A stretch of 54,613 nt of DNA from Candidatus Fermentibacterota bacterium. GTDB lineage: Bacteria; Fermentibacterota; Fermentibacteria; Fermentibacterales; JCC-6. The stretch covers positions 1-54,613 of the forward strand of contig WJMA01000027.1 of NCBI GenBank assembly GCA_014728175.1. Direction: 5' to 3'. Numbering within the stretch: the first letter of the stretch is position 1; each line of letters starts with the position of its first letter. Below are positions 8,301 through 15,980 of this stretch, one piece after another. The translations under genes and the position numbers were made by a program. The notes below the pieces were generated by a model that saw only the letters and a program-made list of their open reading frames with translations, was not told the DNA's origin and made no database searches.

Positions 8301-8350
8301 ACCCCTGCGAGATACTGGAGTCGGAGAGGATACGAAAGGGCTGGGTCCGG

Positions 8351-8932
8351 GTGAGCACCGGCTGTGGGACCTGGCTTCTTACCGGCGAGGCGGTCAAGCG
8401 ATACGGTCTTACCCCGGGCACCATGCTGGCCAGAGACAAGCTGGACGCTCTGGCCGAGGAGGTTCAGCTTCCCGCCGCCAAGAGAGACACCGGACGCTAC
8501 CTCGAGCGGTCGGAGCACTCCACGTCCCAGCTCAGGAGCTACCTGCTGCGAAGAGGATATTCCCCCCGGGTGGTGGAGAGCGTCTCCGGTTGGGCCGAGG
8601 AGGTGGGTTACGTCGACGATGCGAGGTTCGCCCGGGCCTACGTGAGAAGCCACCGGGAACGATCTCCCATGGGCGTCAGACGATTACGGGGCGAGCTGAT
8701 CCGGAGGGGGGTTCCCGAGCCGGTGGCCGACGAAGTGCTGGGGGAGATGGACGACGCGGATCTCATGGAGGTTCTGGTGGGAAAGGTTCGCAGCTCCTAC
8801 GGATACCTGGATCCCGGCAAGGCACGGAATCGCGCCCTCTCCTATCTCAAGAGAAGGGGTTTCGATTATTCCCTGTCCTCGGAGGTGGTCTCCCGAGCGC
8901 TGTCCCCGGAGGACGATGGGGACCGGCCTTGA
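8351..8932 (+). CDS. recX: Regulatory protein RecX
   Basis: RecX binds and modulates RecA filaments. The protein has the three-helix repeats of RecX ('SQLRSYLLRRGYSPRVVESVSGWAEEVGYVDDARFARAYVRS', then 'ELIRRGVPEPVADEVL', then 'ALSYLKRRGFDYSLSSEVV'). GTG at 8351 is the first standard start codon. However, the codons just before it (8309-8350, reading EILESERIRKGWVR) align well with the usual RecX N-terminus. The real start is therefore probably upstream, where the only candidates are near-cognate codons: ATA at 8297 overlapping the recA stop, or CTG at 8315. From 8297 the protein would be 211 residues. Confidence 0.9.
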   Translation: MSTGCGTWLLTGEAVKRYGLTPGTMLARDKLDALAEEVQLPAAKRDTGRYLERSEHSTSQLRSYLLRRGYSPRVVESVSGWAEEVGYVDDARFARAYVRSHRERSPMGVRRLRGELIRRGVPEPVADEVLGEMDDADLMEVLVGKVRSSYGYLDPGKARNRALSYLKRRGFDYSLSSEVVSRALSPEDDGDRP

Positions 8933-9471
8933 AGAGCAGGATCCATCGGCTGTTCTGGACCGAGGTGGGAAGAAGGGTGCTGCAGGACGACCCCGGAGCG
9001 GATTCCGACGCCTTTCCCCCGCCCATGGCCGCCGCCCTGCGAAATGCTCACCACCCGCCCCCGCAGCGGATCGTGAAGCTGGGAACCTCGCTTCGGCCCC
9101 GGAAGACGCGCTACCTGTACGGATTGTGTTGGAACGTCCTCCGCGGAATGGGTGGCTTCAAGAGACCGTTGAGGTTACGGCCCTTTCCCGGGGTGACCCT
9201 TATGGTTCCCTTCGGAGCTCCGGGCCTGGGAGTGCTGCCGCAGTCCCTTTCGAAGAGAATCCCCAGGACGAATAGGGCCTATGCGCTGGTGGGGAAGGGC
9301 AGCGCCGCCGCCGGGGTAGGAACTACGCTACTGGTCGTGCTGGGTGTCAGATCGTCAGAGGTGGAGAACCTGCTGGAGAGGGGGTCGGTGTCCGTATGCA
9401 CGCTGGATACGCTACGGCAGGCCGTCGACTGTATCGAATCCGGCTCCGGTGCTCGGCAACCCACCCGTTGA
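8929..9471 (+). CDS. Uncharacterised 180-residue protein
   Basis: I do not recognise this protein. TTG at 8929 overlaps the recX stop as TTGA, which fits the coupling style of the neighbours. The product begins with a basic segment ('KSRIHRLFWTEVGRR'), has a Pro/His-rich stretch ('MAAALRNAHHPPPQRIVKLG'), then 'VTLMVPFGAPGLGVLPQSLSKRIP'. It ends with an alanine/glycine-rich strand-helix pair ('AYALVGKGSAAAGVGTTLLVVLG'). There is no clear transmembrane helix or cysteine cluster. Its last bases overlap a promoter for rplM-rpsI, so it closes the recA transcription unit. Confidence 0.6.
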   Translation: MKSRIHRLFWTEVGRRVLQDDPGADSDAFPPPMAAALRNAHHPPPQRIVKLGTSLRPRKTRYLYGLCWNVLRGMGGFKRPLRLRPFPGVTLMVPFGAPGLGVLPQSLSKRIPRTNRAYALVGKGSAAAGVGTTLLVVLGVRSSEVENLLERGSVSVCTLDTLRQAVDCIESGSGARQPTR

Positions 9472-9495
9472 CCTGCGGCTCGCTGGTCTTATGTT
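9468..9495 (+). promoter_or_regulatory. Promoter 1 upstream of rplM-rpsI
   Basis: TTGACC (9468-9473) and TATGTT (9490-9495) are separated by 16 bases. The -35 box overlaps the stop codon of the preceding gene. The leader to rplM would be about 125 nt. Confidence 0.5.
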
Positions 9496-9516
9496 TGGCA
9501 ACTCTCCGCATGCCCG

Positions 9517-9545
9517 TTGCATTACGGCGCACGCAATTGCATATT
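9517..9545 (+). promoter_or_regulatory. Promoter 2 upstream of rplM-rpsI
   Basis: TTGCAT (9517-9522) and CATATT (9540-9545) are separated by 17 bases in the AT-richer part of the gap. The leader would be about 75 nt; its GC-rich segment (9552-9590) could form a hairpin, as expected for an L13 leader, but I could not fit a known motif. Confidence 0.4.
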
Positions 9546-9626
9546 TACCGCCCGGTTTGGGACGAGAGCACGAACCGTCCGGCCGGGCTTGAATTCGAAC
9601 GATCGGTAGTATCGATGGAGGAAGAA

Positions 9627-10055
9627 GTGAAAACCTACTCGGCCAGAAGGGGCGATATAGAGCGGTCCTGGTGGCTGGTGGACGGAACGGACCAGATCCT
9701 GGGAAGACTGGCGTCCAGGATAGCGGTGGTGCTGCAGGGAAAGGACAAGCCGGCCTACACGCCAAATGCGGATACCGGCGACTTCGTGGTGGTGGTGAAC
9801 GTGGACAAGGTCCGCATCACCGGCAAGAAGCTCCAACAGAAGTCCTACCACAGCCACAGCGGCTACCCCGGGGGAACCAAGACCGTAACCCTCAGACAAA
9901 GGATGGAGAAGAGCCCCGAAAAGGTCCTTAGAGAGTCCGTGAGGGGGATGTTGCCCAAGAACAGGCTGGCCAGGAGACAGTTGAGAAAGCTCAAGATATA
10001 CAGGGGTGCGGACCACCCCCATCAGGCTCAACAGCCGACGAGCCTGGAAATCTGA
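9627..10055 (+). CDS. rplM: 50S ribosomal protein L13
   Basis: L13 is an early-assembly large-subunit protein. The product has the L13 core: 'WWLVDGTDQILGRLASRIAVVLQGKDKPAYTPNADTGD', 'VRITGKKLQQKSYHSHSGYPGG' and 'VRGMLPKNRLARRQLRKLKIYRG'. The frame is open far upstream. GTG at 9627 is chosen because GGAGG at 9617-9621 sits 5 bases before it; the in-frame ATG at 9615 would overlap that site. Length is 142 residues, as usual. It forms the standard pair with rpsI, 17 bases downstream. Confidence 0.97.
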   Translation: MKTYSARRGDIERSWWLVDGTDQILGRLASRIAVVLQGKDKPAYTPNADTGDFVVVVNVDKVRITGKKLQQKSYHSHSGYPGGTKTVTLRQRMEKSPEKVLRESVRGMLPKNRLARRQLRKLKIYRGADHPHQAQQPTSLEI

Positions 10056-10072
10056 ACGACCTGGGAGGTCGG

Positions 10073-10459
10073 ATGGAGCAGTACATAGGAGTCGGTCGCC
10101 GAAAGACGGCTACCGCACGATGCTATCTGAGACCGGGAAGAGGCCGGGTATTGATCAACCGCCACGACCCCGAGGAGTATTTCGGCAGGCTTTGGCAGAT
10201 GGATCATGCCCTTGAGCCCCTGGACGTGGTGAACGCGCGTGGCAAGTACGACGTGCTGATCAACGTCCGGGGCGGGGGCCTCACCGGCCAGGCCGGTGCC
10301 ATAAGGCTGGGAATAGCCCGGGCGCTGGTCGAGGCCGACCCGGAGCACAGACAGCACTTGAAGGCGGAATACATGCTCCGCCGTGATCCACGGGTAGTGG
10401 AGAGGAAGAAGTACGGCCGGAGAAAGGCGAGAAAGCGCTTCCAGTTCTCCAAGCGCTGA
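10073..10459 (+). CDS. rpsI: 30S ribosomal protein S9
   Basis: S9 has the conserved opening 'IGVGRRKTATARCYLRPGRGRVLINR', 'VNVRGGGLTGQAGAIRLGIARAL' type core and the basic tail 'KKYGRRKARKRFQFSKR' that reaches the P-site tRNA. Length is 128 residues. ATG at 10073 follows GGAGG. It is co-transcribed with rplM. Confidence 0.97.
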   Translation: MEQYIGVGRRKTATARCYLRPGRGRVLINRHDPEEYFGRLWQMDHALEPLDVVNARGKYDVLINVRGGGLTGQAGAIRLGIARALVEADPEHRQHLKAEYMLRRDPRVVERKKYGRRKARKRFQFSKR

Positions 10460-10596
10460 TCTCTCCACCGCTCCGTGGCTTGTGTATCCATAACACACGG
10501 CAGAGACCGGGCCCCCGGTGTTTCCGGGCGCAGCCGGGAATTGGGGCCCGACCTTGTCACCTCTGTCGGAGGAATAACCGAAGGGAAGTCCCGTAG
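10460..10596 (+). promoter_or_regulatory. Structured leader before rpsB
   Basis: This 137-base gap holds a strong GC hairpin: CGGGCCCC near 10516-10524 pairs with GGGGCCCG near 10545-10552, enclosing an inner CCGGG-containing arm. A small TGTGT/ACACA hairpin lies near 10481-10497. There is no T run, so it does not look like an intrinsic terminator. rpsB leaders are often bound by S2 for autoregulation, so this may be such a leader, but I cannot match it to a described S2 leader. Confidence 0.35.
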
Positions 10597-11436
10597 ATGA
10601 GAATACCCACCATGCAGGAGCTGCTGAAGGCCGGCGTCCACTTCGGTCATCAGGAGCGGCGTTGGAACCCCAAGATGAAGCCATACATCTTCATGGCTCG
10701 TAATGGGATACATATAATCGACCTCAAGAAGACCAGCAGCATGCTGGAGGATGCGGCCAACCTGGTCAGCAAGACCGTTTCCGATGGAAAGTCCATCCTC
10801 TTCGTATCCACAAAGAAACAGGGACGGGAATGTGTCCGGGAGCAGGCCCAGAGATGCGGCCAGTTCTACATGACGGAGCGTTGGCTGGGCGGCACCCTCA
10901 CCAACTTCCAGACCGTATGGAAGAGCGTGAAGAGGTTGGAGGCGCTGGAGAGAGCTGAGGAGAAAGGATTTCCTCCAAATCTTACCAAGAGAGAGGTGTT
11001 GCAGAAGGTACGGGAGAAACAGAGGCTGCAGAAGTATCTGGCTGGCATACGGGGCATAGAGGATCTGCCCGGGGCGGTAGTGGTGATCGATGTGAAGAAG
11101 GAGCAGATAGCGGTGCGTGAGGCCCGAAAGCTGGAGATACCCTGCGTGGCTCTGGTGGACACGAATTGCGACCCCACGTTGGTCAACTATCCCATACCCG
11201 GTAACGACGACGCAATCAAGTCGATTTCTCTCATCGTGCAAACGTTGGCGGACTTCGCTTTGCTGGGCGGCGAGGGAAAGGACGCTCCCCGGGAGGCTCC
11301 GGAGGAAGGCGGGGAGCAGGAGGCTGCCGAAGAGACCTCCGAGGCTTCCGAGCCTGAGGGTGACTCCAACGAAGAGACCGACGGCGAGGAGGCCGAGGCA
11401 CCGGCTTCCGAAAAGCCTGGAAAGGACGAGAGCTGA
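10597..11436 (+). CDS. rpsB: 30S ribosomal protein S2 with acidic C-terminal tail
   Basis: Residues 1-230 are a normal S2 ('[28 protein letters not shown]', '[22 protein letters not shown]', '[29 protein letters not shown]'). The last ~47 residues are an extension made almost only of Glu, Ala, Ser, Pro and Asp, predicted disordered. Such tails occur in several candidate phyla and Bacteroidetes relatives. Total length is 279 residues. It heads the rpsB-tsf-pyrH-frr run, with tsf starting 2 bases after its stop. Confidence 0.97.
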   Translation: MRIPTMQELLKAGVHFGHQERRWNPKMKPYIFMARNGIHIIDLKKTSSMLEDAANLVSKTVSDGKSILFVSTKKQGRECVREQAQRCGQFYMTERWLGGTLTNFQTVWKSVKRLEALERAEEKGFPPNLTKREVLQKVREKQRLQKYLAGIRGIEDLPGAVVVIDVKKEQIAVREARKLEIPCVALVDTNCDPTLVNYPIPGNDDAIKSISLIVQTLADFALLGGEGKDAPREAPEEGGEQEAAEETSEASEPEGDSNEETDGEEAEAPASEKPGKDES

Positions 11437-11438
11437 TC

Positions 11439-12035
11439 ATGGCTGTAGACGCGAAGCAGGTGAAGGAGCTGAGAGACATCTCCGGAGCGGGCGTGATGGA
11501 TTGCAAGCAGGCCTTGCAGGAGACCGACGGCGACATGGACAGCGCGCTCCGCTATCTGCGGGAGCAGGGCGTCAAAATAGCCTCCAAGAAGGCCGGCCGG
11601 GAGGCCGGAGAGGGAAGGGTGCATTCCTACATCCACGGTGACGGCAAGATCGGCGTTCTGGTCCAGGTGAACTGCGAGACCGATTTCGTGGCCCGCAACG
11701 ACCAGTTCAAGGACTTCTGCAAGAAGCTGGCCATGCAGATCGCGGCCAGCAACCCGCTGGTGATAGACAGGGAAGACCTGACGGAGGAACAGGTTCGAAC
11801 CGAGAAAGAGATTCTGCTGGCTCAGCTGAAGGATTCCGACAAGCCCGACGACATAAGGGAGAAGATAGTATCCGGCAGGTTGGAGAAGTACTACGCCGAG
11901 GTGTGCCTGCTGGATCAGGAATGGGTACACGACAGCTCGGAGGGTACGGTCGGGGACGTGCTTGCCGATCTGGTGGCCACTATCGGTGAGAACATGGTCG
12001 TAAAGAACTTTGCGAGGTTCGAGGTCGGCTCCTGA
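11439..12035 (+). CDS. tsf: Elongation factor Ts
   Basis: EF-Ts is the guanine nucleotide exchange factor for EF-Tu. The UBA-like N-terminus ('VKELRDISGAGVMDCKQALQETDGDMDSALRYLREQG') and the core 'GRVHSYIHGDGKIGVLVQVNCETDFVARND' with its TDFVA motif are present. At 198 residues it is the short form, as in Thermus, with one core subdomain rather than the ~280-residue enterobacterial form. Its stop overlaps the pyrH start. Confidence 0.97.
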   Translation: MAVDAKQVKELRDISGAGVMDCKQALQETDGDMDSALRYLREQGVKIASKKAGREAGEGRVHSYIHGDGKIGVLVQVNCETDFVARNDQFKDFCKKLAMQIAASNPLVIDREDLTEEQVRTEKEILLAQLKDSDKPDDIREKIVSGRLEKYYAEVCLLDQEWVHDSSEGTVGDVLADLVATIGENMVVKNFARFEVGS

Positions 12036-12763
12036 TGGAAGGGGAGCCACCGTCCGCTTCCAGATTCCTTCTCAAGCTTAGCGGTGAGTTGCTCGCAGCC
12101 GAGTCGGGAAAGGGGCTGAGCCCCCCCCGGGTGGATTCCTACGCCGCCGAGATAGCCGCGATACTTACCCGAGGACACCAATTCGCCGTAGTGGTGGGCG
12201 GGGGCAATTTCATAAGGGGCAGAGAGCTGCAAGGTTTCGGAGCCGTTCCCGCCGATTACATGGGGATGATAGCGACCGTGATCAACGCCGTTGCCCTGGG
12301 GGACGCGGTGGAGCGTGCCGGAGGCCGGGCGACGGTTCTGTCGGCGTTACCGGTACAAGGAATCGCGGAAAGCTTCGACCCCATCCGGGCCTCCGAGCTG
12401 ATGGGCTCGGGTACCGCCGTTTTATGCGGTGGAGGTACGGGCAACCCCATGGTGACGACCGACACGGCGGCGGCGCTCAGGGCGGTCCAGACCGGCTGCG
12501 ACATGCTCCTCAAGGGCACGAAGGTAGACGGAGTCTACGACAGCGACCCCGAGACCTCCCCCAACGCCCGGCGTTTCGATAGACTTAGTTACGATGAGGT
12601 TATCCGGAAGAGGCTAGGGGTCATGGATCTACCGGCGATAGCGATTTGCCGGGACGCCGATCTGCCGGTAGTGGTGTTCGATGCCTGGTCGGCGGACAAC
12701 GTCTCGAAGGCCGTGTCCGATCCGACCCTGGGAACCGTTATTGACAGGGGGAATGAGTCATGA
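12035..12763 (+). CDS. pyrH: UMP kinase
   Basis: This enzyme phosphorylates UMP to UDP in pyrimidine nucleotide synthesis. It belongs to the amino acid kinase fold: 'FLLKLSGELLA', 'VVVGGGNFIRG' and 'DYMGMIATVINAVALGDAVE', then 'LCGGGTGNPMVTTDTAAALRA' and 'LLKGTKVDGVYDSDPET'. Length is 242 residues. ATG at 12035 shares a base with the tsf stop; the stop in turn overlaps frr (ATGA). Confidence 0.97.
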   Translation: MEGEPPSASRFLLKLSGELLAAESGKGLSPPRVDSYAAEIAAILTRGHQFAVVVGGGNFIRGRELQGFGAVPADYMGMIATVINAVALGDAVERAGGRATVLSALPVQGIAESFDPIRASELMGSGTAVLCGGGTGNPMVTTDTAAALRAVQTGCDMLLKGTKVDGVYDSDPETSPNARRFDRLSYDEVIRKRLGVMDLPAIAICRDADLPVVVFDAWSADNVSKAVSDPTLGTVIDRGNES

Positions 12764-13317
12764 TCGACAGCTTGTTGGAGGAGCTACGCCAGAATCTCAG
12801 GAAATCCGTAAAGAGCACCGCCCACCAGATGGCGGTGGTGAGGACCGGCAAAGCCAGCCCCGCCCTGCTGGAAGGCATAAGGGTGGAGTGTTGGGGGGAA
12901 AGGCTTCCTCTCAAGCAAGTGGCCGGCGTGTCGGCTCCGGAGCCCAGCCTGCTGGTGATACAGCCCTACGACCAGAATACCGCCCAAGATGTGGCCAAGG
13001 CCATCGAGGCATCGGATCTGGGCTTGAGGGCCAACGTCGATGGGGGGATCGTAAGGATTCCCATACCCAAGCTTTCCGACGAGAGACGGGAGGAGCTCGT
13101 ACGCCAGGTAAGAAAGATGGCCGAGGACGGCAAAACGGCGATAAGGAACATTCGCAGGGACGCCAACGACTCTCTGAAGTCGGCCTCCAACGGCAGCGAG
13201 ATTACCGAGGACCAGGAGTACAGGGCGATGGAGAGGGTCCAGAAGGTCGTAGACGAGTCCATAGAGGAGATAGACAAGATACTTGCAGCCAAGGAGCGTG
13301 AGATAAGAGAGGTCTGA
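12760..13317 (+). CDS. frr: Ribosome recycling factor
   Basis: RRF splits post-termination ribosomes together with EF-G. The 185-residue protein shows the helical-bundle motifs 'VRTGKASPALLEGIRVECWGERLPLKQVAGVSAPEPSLLVIQPYD', 'NVDGGIVRIPIPKLSDERREELV' and the C-terminal helix 'ESIEEIDKILAAKEREI'. It follows pyrH by ATGA overlap, as in most bacteria. Confidence 0.97.
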   Translation: MIDSLLEELRQNLRKSVKSTAHQMAVVRTGKASPALLEGIRVECWGERLPLKQVAGVSAPEPSLLVIQPYDQNTAQDVAKAIEASDLGLRANVDGGIVRIPIPKLSDERREELVRQVRKMAEDGKTAIRNIRRDANDSLKSASNGSEITEDQEYRAMERVQKVVDESIEEIDKILAAKEREIREV

Positions 13318-13321
13318 GGGC

Positions 13322-14050
13322 TTGGGTCTCGACGAAAGCCTGCCCGCGCACGTGGGCATAATAATGGACGGAAACGGCCGATGGGCCCGGAAGCGGGGGC
13401 TTCTCCGCATCGAGGGTCATCGGGCCGCAGAGAGATCGATCCACGAGGCGGTCGAGGGTTGTGGAGAGCGGAGCGTCGGGTACCTGACCCTCTACGCGTT
13501 CTCCACGGAGAACTGGAAAAGACCTTCCGCCGAGGTCAGCTTCATAATGAAACTGCTCTCGAGGTTCCTGGAGAGGAACGTCGACGACCTCGACCAAAAC
13601 GGGGTCCGGATAAGGGCCACGGGAAGGCTGGACGATCTTCCCGAAGGCCCCAGGAGAGATCTGGAAAGGGCGATGAAGCGGACCGCGGCCAACGACGGGC
13701 TCCACCTGATCCTGGCCCTCAGCTACGGCGGCAGATCGGAGATCCTGGATGCGGTAAGGAGGATCGCTTCGGAGGTGTCCCGGGACGAGCTGTCTCCTTC
13801 CGAGCTCACCATGGGAACCATTTCCTCCCGCCTCTACCTTCCCGACGTCCCCGATCCAGACCTGATAATAAGGACCAGCGGCGAGATGAGGCTGTCCAAT
13901 TTCCTTCTCTGGCAGTCCGCCTACTCCGAGCTCTACTTCACCGATGTCCTGTGGCCCGACTTCAGAAAGGAGCACCTGTTCGAGGCCCTCGATGACTACG
14001 CCGGCCGAAGCAGACGATTCGGGTCGCTTTCCCGGGACTCGGATAATTGA
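13322..14050 (+). CDS. uppS: Undecaprenyl diphosphate synthase
   Basis: This cis-prenyltransferase makes the C55 lipid carrier for peptidoglycan and other envelope glycans. Conserved motifs are 'HVGIIMDGNGRWARKRG' (catalytic Asp), 'GYLTLYAFSTENWKRP', 'LALSYGGRSEI', 'PDLIIRTSGEMRLSNFLLWQSAYSELYFTDVLWPDF'. Length is 242 residues. The start is TTG at 13322, 4 bases after frr. It ends in an overlap with cdsA (TTGA). Confidence 0.96.
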   Translation: MGLDESLPAHVGIIMDGNGRWARKRGLLRIEGHRAAERSIHEAVEGCGERSVGYLTLYAFSTENWKRPSAEVSFIMKLLSRFLERNVDDLDQNGVRIRATGRLDDLPEGPRRDLERAMKRTAANDGLHLILALSYGGRSEILDAVRRIASEVSRDELSPSELTMGTISSRLYLPDVPDPDLIIRTSGEMRLSNFLLWQSAYSELYFTDVLWPDFRKEHLFEALDDYAGRSRRFGSLSRDSDN

Positions 14051-14871
14051 GGGACTTTTCCGCCCTACCGACAAGGCTCCTGGCCGCGCTGGTGGGGCTG
14101 TCGCTGTTCGCAGCCGCCGTGTTGCCGTCCTGGCCGGCGGTTACCGTGGTCTTCTTCGCCCTAATCGGGGGTAGGGGGGCTTACGAGGCCTCCCGTTTGC
14201 TGGACCCGGCTCTGTCCAGGGTGGCCGCCTGGGGCACCGGCACGGCCTGTGCCGGAGCCACCGTGGCCGTAAGCATCCGCTGGCCGTTCTTCCCCGCGTT
14301 CCTTCTGCTGCCCCTGGTGGTTCAGGGTGCGTTCCATCTGATGGAGCGGGGTCCGGACGAAGCGGGTAAGGGAATCGCCGGGGTGGGAGGCATATCGCTG
14401 GTCCTGGCTCTGGGAATGGGTCTGTTGTGCAGGCACCGGATCGAGGCGGCGGGATTCTTCCCCGTACTTATCCCGTTCTTCATCTGCTGGTTGGGAGATA
14501 CCGCGGCCTACTTCACGGGTTGCGCCTTCGGCAGGCACAAGCTCCTTCCCCGGGTCAGCCCCAACAAATCGTGGGAGGGATTCTTCGCGGGTCTCGTCGG
14601 GTCGATGGCTGGAGCTATGGTGGCCGGTCATCTGGCCGCTGGTCTTCCGGCCTGGGAGATGGCGGTCCTGGGTCTGGCCGGGGGTTTGGTCGCCGTGGTG
14701 GGAGATTTGATTGAATCCGCCCTGAAGCGCGACGCCGGGGTAAAGGACAGTGGAAAGCTCTTGCCGGGGCACGGCGGCGTGCTGGACCGTTTCGACAGCG
14801 CGGTCGCGGTGGCCCCCCTGACCTGGGTCTGGCTGGTCGCCGACGGTCTTCTCGGGGGTGGTGCGGTCTGA
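14047..14871 (+). CDS. cdsA: Phosphatidate cytidylyltransferase
   Basis: CdsA makes CDP-diacylglycerol, the precursor used by PgsA encoded at 4767. The protein is polytopic (seven or eight hydrophobic segments) and carries the signature 'GDTAAYFTGCAFGRHKLLPRVSPNKSWEGFFAGLVGS' and 'GDLIESALKRDAGVKDSGKLLPGHGGVLDRFDS'. Length is 274 residues. It starts at TTG 14047 overlapping uppS. The stop overlaps the probable CTG start of dxr. Confidence 0.96.
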   Translation: MRDFSALPTRLLAALVGLSLFAAAVLPSWPAVTVVFFALIGGRGAYEASRLLDPALSRVAAWGTGTACAGATVAVSIRWPFFPAFLLLPLVVQGAFHLMERGPDEAGKGIAGVGGISLVLALGMGLLCRHRIEAAGFFPVLIPFFICWLGDTAAYFTGCAFGRHKLLPRVSPNKSWEGFFAGLVGSMAGAMVAGHLAAGLPAWEMAVLGLAGGLVAVVGDLIESALKRDAGVKDSGKLLPGHGGVLDRFDSAVAVAPLTWVWLVADGLLGGGAV

Positions 14872-15980
14872 GGAAGATAGCCGTTCTCGGTAGCACCGGG
14901 TCGATAGGAAAGCAGGCCCTGGAGGTGATAGAGAGATCTCCCGGCCTGGAGGTCTGGTCTCTTCTGTGTGGGCGTAACGCGGAGCTGGTCTTGCGGCAGG
15001 CGAGAAAGCTGAGCCCGAAGGTGGTCGCGGTTGCCGATCCCCGGTTCGCCCCGTCGGACGTTCTATCCGGCCCCGATTCCATGCGGGCCTGCATTGAGGG
15101 AGCGGACATGGTTCTCAACGCCATAGTGGGATTCGCGGGAATCAGGGCCAGCATTCTCTGCTCCAAGCTGGACGTTCCACTCGCCCTGGCCAACAAGGAG
15201 AGCCTGGTAACGGGGGGACCGCTTCTGGGGGATTTCGTCCGCAGGGGAATGATCGTACCCGTGGACAGCGAGCACAGCACGATCTTCCGGTGTCTGGCCG
15301 GAGAGACCAAAAGACCGCTGGGTCTTCTTCTCACCGCCAGCGGGGGGGCCATGAGGGATACACCCCTGGACGAGCTGAGGCTGGCGGATGCGGCCCAGGT
15401 CCTGGACCATCCCACGTGGAGCATGGGAGCCAGGATAACCGTGGATTCCGCCAGCATGGTCAACAAGGCCTTCGAGGTGGTGGAGGCCGGATGGTTGTTC
15501 GGAGCGGATCTGGAGATAGACGTGGCCATACACCGGCAGAGCATAGTCCACTCCCTGGTCCGTCTTGCCGACGGTTCGTGGAAGGCCCTGCTGGGAGCGC
15601 CGGACATGAGGGTTCCCATCCAGTACGCCCTACAGTGGCCGGAGGGAGAGCTATACCCCGTTCTGGAGGGGGACCGTCCGACCGGGTGGGAGGAGCTGAC
15701 CTTCGAAAGGGTCGATAACCACCGTTATCCCGCCTTCGAGACCATCGTGTCCGCCGTAGTCGACGATCACAGCTACGCCGTAGCTGCCAACGCGGCGGAC
15801 GAGGTGGCCGTGGAGGCTTTCCTGCAGGGCAGACTGAGGTTCGGAGGGGTGGTCCGGGTGATAGAGGAGACCCTTCGGAGGCACGATCCGACCGGGTTGG
15901 TCGATTTGGAAACCATCGAGTCCATCGACAGCGACTCCCGAGCTGTCGCGGAGGAGGTGGTAAGGGTTCTATGCTTATAG
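14868..15980 (+). CDS. dxr: 1-deoxy-D-xylulose 5-phosphate reductoisomerase (probable CTG start)
   Basis: Dxr is the committed NADPH-dependent step of the MEP isoprenoid pathway, supplying substrate for UppS. The core is intact: 'LANKESLVTGGPLL', 'PVDSEHSTIFRCL', 'LTASGGAMRD', 'ATWSMGARITVDSASMVNKAFEVVEAGWLFG'-type blocks with metal ligands, and the C-terminal 'NAADEVAVEAFLQG'. The first standard start codon is GTG at 14925, but that would remove the NADPH-binding 'KIAVLGSTGSIGKQALEV' encoded from 14868. The codon at 14868 is CTG, overlapping the cdsA stop as CTGA, with GGGGGTGG 6 bases before it. I take CTG as the start (370 residues). Confidence 0.93.
   Translation: MRKIAVLGSTGSIGKQALEVIERSPGLEVWSLLCGRNAELVLRQARKLSPKVVAVADPRFAPSDVLSGPDSMRACIEGADMVLNAIVGFAGIRASILCSKLDVPLALANKESLVTGGPLLGDFVRRGMIVPVDSEHSTIFRCLAGETKRPLGLLLTASGGAMRDTPLDELRLADAAQVLDHPTWSMGARITVDSASMVNKAFEVVEAGWLFGADLEIDVAIHRQSIVHSLVRLADGSWKALLGAPDMRVPIQYALQWPEGELYPVLEGDRPTGWEELTFERVDNHRYPAFETIVSAVVDDHSYAVAANAADEVAVEAFLQGRLRFGGVVRVIEETLRRHDPTGLVDLETIESIDSDSRAVAEEVVRVLCL

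Noticed and set aside
8590-9471. 293-residue frame upstream of the protein at 8929
   Set aside because: Codons before 8929 lie out of frame within recX and have no coding character.
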